In this document: positions 30,061 to 33,753 of the stretch, one piece after another
Numbering within the stretch: position 1 is the first letter of the stretch
Layout of the letters: every line of letters starts with the position of its first letter
DNA from: JAJYVT01 sp027339205
GTDB lineage: Bacteria; Actinomycetota; Acidimicrobiia; Acidimicrobiales; RAAP-2
Direction of reading: 5' to 3'
NCBI GenBank assembly: GCA_027339205.1
Contig: DAHWOV010000036.1
Location: 1-33,753, forward strand
Length of the DNA: 33,753 bases
The notes under the pieces: generated by a model
Told to the model about the DNA's origin: nothing
Database searches by the model: none
The model's input: only the letters and a program-made list of their open reading frames with translations
Program-made: the position numbers and the translations under genes

Positions 30061-31155
30061 TCAGCCGCAGGTCCCAGGCACGTCCGAGTGGAAGAAATCG
30101 TTGAGCGCGGCGGTGTCGCGCTGCCACTCCGCCTGCTGGGTGGACGTCCTACCCATGCCGGGGAGAGTGGACTCTTGGTACAGCTCGTTGCTCGCTGCCT
30201 CGTAGCCGCTCGTTGTCCCGCCGTCCACTCGCTCGCCGATGAGGAGGTACTGCGCGCCCTGGAACAACGGCAGGGACTGGCTCGCGCAGTCAAGTCTGCT
30301 GTCATCGACCCAGGTTCGGCGCGCGAGGTCGTAGCCGCTGCGGCCGGTGACCCCCGGCTCCACCGCGGGGTCGCTCAGCAACTGGAAGTACCGAGTGCCA
30401 GCCGATGTGGCGAGAATCCCAGCGACAGGAATCGGCAATGTCCCACGCCCGCCTGTCGACCCGTAGAAGGGGGCGTCGAAGGAGAACACTCCTCCGTCAG
30501 ACGACGTCAGCCAGTAGCCGCCGGTCGCCTGATCGAGCGCCATGCCCACAACAGGAGCGTCGAGGTGCACGCCTCCCATCGATCCATGGAAGGGTGCCCT
30601 GCCGAAGGAGAAGACCCCGCCGTCGGCTGCGACGAGCCAGTAGCCGCCGCCTGTCGGCATCGCAGCCATCCCGACGACCGGGGCATCGAGGCGCTTCCCG
30701 CCCATGGACCCGTAGAACGGCGAGTGGAAGGAGAAGACTCCGCCGTCGGAGGCGACCTCCCAGTAGCCACCGGTAGCCGGGTCTGCAGCCATCCCGACGA
30801 CCGGGGAGTCGAGGCGCTTCCCGCCCATCGACCCGTAGAACTTGGCGTCGCCGAAGCTGAACACTCCACCGTCGGCTCCGGCGGCCCAGCAGCCTTCGGC
30901 GCCGGCCGTGAGGTTGGCAGCGACGATGGGGGCGTTCGCTGTCCCGCGCTGTGTGGCGTCATAGGGGTCGCAGAGCGTGGAGTAGTTGCCGGACCGCCAG
31001 AGCGGGAACTGCGTGTAGCTGGCGGCAGGCTGCCGAGCCCACGCGTGCGTGGGGCTCGCTGCCGCTCCTGGTGCCGCTCCGACTGCCGCTCCGATCACCG
31101 AGAGAGCGAGGACTCCGATCGCAGCCCCCTTCGCCATGAGGTGGCGCCTCGTCAT
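30061..31155 (-). CDS. Exported protein with four ~41-residue DGGVFSF repeats
   Basis: The 364-aa protein begins TRRHLMAKGAAIGVLAL, a probable Tat-type signal (TRRxLM), with likely cleavage near AAASPTHA (about 33-35). Residues about 88-236 hold four repeats of the form GGYWxVAxDGGVFSF...FYGSMGGxxLDxPVVGMA. Repeats like this occur in many exported acidimicrobial and other actinobacterial proteins and may form a beta-propeller-like or solenoid surface; function unknown. The C-terminal domain (about 245-364) is not recognised and has Cys290 and Cys363, which could pair. The ATG has TACGCT 8 nt upstream. It diverges from the Asp-box protein gene. Confidence 0.8.
   Translation of the reverse strand: MTRRHLMAKGAAIGVLALSVIGAAVGAAPGAAASPTHAWARQPAASYTQFPLWRSGNYSTLCDPYDATQRGTANAPIVAANLTAGAEGCWAAGADGGVFSFGDAKFYGSMGGKRLDSPVVGMAADPATGGYWEVASDGGVFSFHSPFYGSMGGKRLDAPVVGMAAMPTGGGYWLVAADGGVFSFGRAPFHGSMGGVHLDAPVVGMALDQATGGYWLTSSDGGVFSFDAPFYGSTGGRGTLPIPVAGILATSAGTRYFQLLSDPAVEPGVTGRSGYDLARRTWVDDSRLDCASQSLPLFQGAQYLLIGERVDGGTTSGYEAASNELYQESTLPGMGRTSTQQAEWQRDTAALNDFFHSDVPGTCG
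30447..30893 (-). repeat. Four ~123-bp in-frame repeats of the exported protein
   Basis: The DNA underlying residues 88-236 repeats with a period of about 41 codons. Adjacent units share near-identical stretches, such as those encoding FYGSMGGKRLD and PVVGMAA, so copy number may vary. Confidence 0.8.
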
Positions 31156-31163
31156 CGCGATGC

Positions 31164-31169
31164 AGCGTA
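31164..31169 (-). promoter_or_regulatory. Candidate -10 hexamer TACGCT for the repeat-protein gene
   Basis: TACGCT lies 8 nt before the ATG at 31155 on the minus strand. Confidence 0.45.
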
Positions 31170-31206
31170 TGTGCTCGGCAGCAGAACGTCCCCGTCGGGC
31201 TCGATC

Positions 31207-31235
31207 TCGACATCCAACATGGTGCCATATAGAAT
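31207..31235 (+). promoter_or_regulatory. Promoter with -35 and -10 for a leaderless mRNA
   Basis: TCGACA (31207-31212), a 17-nt spacer and TAGAAT (31230-31235) make the best sigma-70-type promoter in the window. GTG 31243 begins 8 nt after the -10, at the expected transcription start. Confidence 0.65.
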
Positions 31236-31242
31236 ACCATCA

Positions 31243-33411
31243 GTGCTGACCTCCGATCCGGCTGTCCACAAGGCACCGGCACATGAGCCCGAGGTCCTGG
31301 TGCGTGAGGCGAGACGGCGCCAGCGTCGACGCTGGGCGCTTCGCGCGCTCGCCGTCTGCGCCGCGGCCGGTCTTGTCGCAGGGGCCGTCGTCCTCACCGG
31401 GTCGCCACCTCCCCCGGGCCTACGCGGTCATGGAGCGGACGAGCAGCAACCTCGCTCCTCCGTCGTCTCGTCGATCTCGCGTCGCATGCTCGTGCCATAC
31501 GGATCCTCTGCCGCCTGTCCTGCCACACCGGCGGGCTCGATGGTCAACCCGCTGCCCGACGGCTCCTTCACGAGCTGCCTCCGGGTCGGCCCAGTGGAGG
31601 CCGGCCGCTACCACGTCGTCGTCACCGGGGTGCTCACAGTCCCGAGAGCTCCGCTGCATGCGCACCTCGCTTCGCCAAGTACAAGGGTCCGCCTCACCAT
31701 CGAACCGGCGAGAGGAGGCCCGGGGACCAGGGTCAAGGTGGTGGGGAGGGTCCCTACGCCGGGAAGGATCACCACAACATACGGCGTCATCTGCTGGGAC
31801 GGCTGTGCAGACGGGCTCCAGTACACGACGTCCAAGCACTGGACCTCGCCGACGACGTTTGTGGAGCACTTCAGGGTCCCAGCCGCGCCCTGGGTGGTCG
31901 CCTCTCGAGTGGGGAGGTACCGGATCGCCCCCCTTGCGAGCGGGACGTACCAGGTGGGCGTCGACTGCCTCGTCGTGTCGAAGGGTTGCGCCAGGGACAC
32001 CGAAGGTTCGGCGATCTTCCACCTCGTGGTGCCCCGCAGCGCCCGACGGCACCTCTGCACGTCTGAGACGCCGTCCACGTGCATATACCTCCAGCTCCAC
32101 CTCGACGCGGCAATGCCTGGACAGGCCGTGCGCGTGCGCGGCTTCGTCCCGCTCACGTCCAATCTCGATGGTCTGGAAGTGCTGCGAGGGGACGCGAACG
32201 GTCCGGCGGTCGCCTTTCGCCGAGCACCGAAGGGCGGCTCCACCCTGCGCTACGGCCAGGCGAACCTCACAGTCCGTGCTGCACCCACGTTTGCAAGCCT
32301 TGGGCGGCTCGCAATTCTCGGAGAGCAGGCCGACGGGCCGACGCCGGTCTCTGCCAACCCCGCCGCTCCCAATCGAATCGCGTGGTGCGGGCAGGGCATC
32401 ATCGGCCTTGCCGACTCGGGGGGCGCGAGGCTCGGCAGCGTGTCGACGGCGGGCGTTCCTCAGGCCATCGCGAACGCGGGCATCGGCTATGGCCTGTTGG
32501 GAACCGCGGGGATCGGCTACCACGTCGCCACCGAGACAGTCCTGTGTCACGACGTCGCAGTGCCGAACGTGGGTCCTGCGCTGTTCGCAGCGTTCAGCGT
32601 GGCGGTCGTGCCGACACGAACGGTGGCCGCCTACGTCGCCCTCGAGACGACCGATGGCGGACGGACCTGGGCGCTCGTGCCTCCTCCCCCGAGGGCGCAC
32701 GTCACAGACTTCGCCGGATTCCAGTACCAAGGCGACCGCGTCGTCGCCTTGTACACGCCAGCGTCGACAAGTGCGAGCAGCGGCGACGGGGCCAGGATGG
32801 TCTCGCCGATCGTCGAGACCTTCGGCACCGCGACGGATACGTGGACGGCGTCTTCCTTGCAGTGTCCTAAAAGGCGACCTTGTACGAGGTTTGGGGCGGC
32901 AGTACCGGGCAACTGTGCGATGAACGGAACGGTTCAGTGGGTCCTGATCTCGACTGATGGCGGGAAGAGCTGGCGTGCACTGTCATGGCCTGCCAACGTG
33001 AACGGCTGCACCTCCTCCTCACTCGTTGCGACCGGCCGCTCGAGCGAGCTGTTCGTGAACGCTGTCGCCTCGTATCCCATGCTCCGCTCGTTGGACGGCG
33101 GCAAGGAGTGGTCGGACGTGGCACTGCCGGCAGCACCGTTCACAGTTGGCGGCTTGGGACCCGACTCGGTCGTCCTGCCCAACGGTGCGCTCCTCGTCAT
33201 CAAGGCAGGCGCGCCCGCAGACTGGTCCCTTCTCCGGCCGCTGAGGACCCGATGGTGCACGGTCACCTCGGTCCCCTCCGCGATCCGCAAGTCTGTCACT
33301 ACGTCCTCGCTGGCACTGTTGTCGACAGCACTGTGGTGGGTGAGTGGTGGAGCAAGCAGCGGCCGTCCGGCGTCGCTTCAACACGTTGGGGCATCGAGCA
33401 TCCGCTGCTGA
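31243..33411 (+). CDS. Membrane-anchored extracellular Asp-box (BNR-type) protein
   Basis: A 722-aa protein with a cytoplasmic N-terminus rich in Arg, one membrane segment (about 31-53, ALRALAVCAAAGLVAGAVVL) and a long extracellular part. The middle has two beta-rich segments of the type PGTRVKVVGRVP and PGQAVRVRGFVP. The C-terminal half carries Asp-box motifs (TTDGGRTWALV, STDGGKSWRAL, SLDGGKEWSDV), which mark beta-propeller blades as in sialidases and photosystem-assembly Ycf48-like proteins. No catalytic residues are evident; a binding role is likely. GTG 31243 was chosen from the promoter at 31207-31235; ATG 31219 would add eight residues but lies upstream of the -10. Base composition is less GC-rich than the conserved genes. 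Confidence 0.75.
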   Translation: MLTSDPAVHKAPAHEPEVLVREARRRQRRRWALRALAVCAAAGLVAGAVVLTGSPPPPGLRGHGADEQQPRSSVVSSISRRMLVPYGSSAACPATPAGSMVNPLPDGSFTSCLRVGPVEAGRYHVVVTGVLTVPRAPLHAHLASPSTRVRLTIEPARGGPGTRVKVVGRVPTPGRITTTYGVICWDGCADGLQYTTSKHWTSPTTFVEHFRVPAAPWVVASRVGRYRIAPLASGTYQVGVDCLVVSKGCARDTEGSAIFHLVVPRSARRHLCTSETPSTCIYLQLHLDAAMPGQAVRVRGFVPLTSNLDGLEVLRGDANGPAVAFRRAPKGGSTLRYGQANLTVRAAPTFASLGRLAILGEQADGPTPVSANPAAPNRIAWCGQGIIGLADSGGARLGSVSTAGVPQAIANAGIGYGLLGTAGIGYHVATETVLCHDVAVPNVGPALFAAFSVAVVPTRTVAAYVALETTDGGRTWALVPPPPRAHVTDFAGFQYQGDRVVALYTPASTSASSGDGARMVSPIVETFGTATDTWTASSLQCPKRRPCTRFGAAVPGNCAMNGTVQWVLISTDGGKSWRALSWPANVNGCTSSSLVATGRSSELFVNAVASYPMLRSLDGGKEWSDVALPAAPFTVGGLGPDSVVLPNGALLVIKAGAPADWSLLRPLRTRWCTVTSVPSAIRKSVTTSSLALLSTALWWVSGGASSGRPASLQHVGASSIRC

Positions 33412-33537
33412 GCGGCGGTACCGCATCCGAGGCACTGGGGAGCGCTCACGCAGCTGGTGGGCGTGCTCATCATCGACGTCGAGGCTGACGAGTTGGCAGG
33501 CCGGCGATGAGGAGTCCTCAGGCCAGTCGGCAGCCCG

Positions 33538-33753
33538 CTACACCTTCGCAACGGCCCTTAGGGCGCTGGAGAGCTGACGCTTCAGGTCCGCCTCGCGTTC
33601 TTCCAACTGAGGCCAATAGTGACCGTTCTGAGGTGAGGGGTGAGGGAAGCCTCGCACGCAGCGGTTCGCCTTCAGTAGATCTGTGTCGATGAGCCGCTGC
33701 ACTGCAGCTGTGGCCACCTTGCCGAGGGGGAGCACCACGGCTCCTCTGGCCAT
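33538..33753 (-). CDS. C-terminal part of a possible uracil-DNA-glycosylase-like protein
   Basis: The frame reaches the right edge, and the Met at the edge may be internal, so at least 71 residues are seen. The segment VLPLGKVATAAVQRL followed by RGFPHPSPQNGHYWPQ resembles the end of uracil-DNA-glycosylase superfamily folds, where HPSP/HPSG-N segments form the DNA-intercalating loop. This assignment rests on motif resemblance alone. Confidence 0.45.
   Translation of the reverse strand: MARGAVVLPLGKVATAAVQRLIDTDLLKANRCVRGFPHPSPQNGHYWPQLEEREADLKRQLSSALRAVAKV

Noticed and set aside
30447..30893. Repeats that might be taken for a CRISPR or regulatory array
   Set aside because: The period is about 41 codons, the repeats are in frame and diverge as protein repeats, and there are no unique spacers.
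28702..31242. Upstream extension of the Asp-box protein frame
   Set aside because: This part is antisense to the intradiol dioxygenase and the repeat protein, and crosses the promoter at 31207-31235. The true start is near 31243.
33508..33520. Palindrome TGAGGA-G-TCCTCA after the Asp-box protein gene
   Set aside because: One-base loop and no T-run; too short to call a terminator or operator.

Overview
The window is high-GC DNA with densely packed, mostly co-directional genes and GTG starts in many places. Gene content points to an actinobacterium: mreBCD with a class B PBP, a DtxR/IdeR-type regulator, ClpX-ClpP-trigger factor, the TIGR03960/DUF2344 radical-SAM pair and a DUF5679 zinc ribbon. 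The secreted protein with 'DGGVFSF'-type repeats suggests class Acidimicrobiia. This taxonomic placement is inference. mreBCD plus PBP2 imply a rod shape.

Layout. (1) 1-7027, minus strand: dtxR-like regulator, amidohydrolase (MtaD family), obg, proB, proA and a MoxR/CoxD-type AAA+ ATPase that runs off the left edge. (2) 7146-8060, plus strand: a purine nucleoside phosphorylase transcribed divergently from the regulator. (3) 8084-23733, an unbroken minus-strand run read in the order tig, clpP, clpX, folC, ndk, mreB, mreC, mreD, mrdA, TIGR03960 radical SAM, DUF2344 protein, rng, rplU, rpmA. It joins protein quality control, folate, cell elongation and RNA/ribosome genes, with many 4-bp stop/start overlaps. 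(4) 23978-28012: DUF5679 zinc ribbon, tRNA-Pro(TGG), MBL-fold hydrolase, a DedA protein convergent with it, and nicotinate phosphoribosyltransferase. (5) 28053-33753, a looser accessory region: PsiE-like membrane protein, small orphan protein, intradiol dioxygenase, and a divergent pair of exported proteins (Tat-type repeat protein and membrane-anchored Asp-box protein). At the right edge is the C-terminus of a possible uracil-DNA-glycosylase-like protein.

Working together: proB-proA make proline from glutamate. The amidohydrolase and the purine phosphorylase could salvage methylthioadenosine through methylthioinosine. mreBCD-mrdA build the lateral wall, although rodA is not in the cluster. 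Trigger factor, ClpP and ClpX form a folding/degradation module.

The most notable signals are: a TANNNT -10 hexamer 6-10 nt upstream of about thirteen start codons, which suggests many leaderless mRNAs; a DtxR-family regulator with altered primary metal ligands; an in-frame homologous duplication inside the MoxR ATPase gene that could be real or an assembly chimera; a 15-bp minisatellite inserted between the G4 and G5 motifs of Obg; and a hairpin that covers the Shine-Dalgarno sequence of rng. I saw no CRISPR array, phage, transposase or obvious novel defence system.
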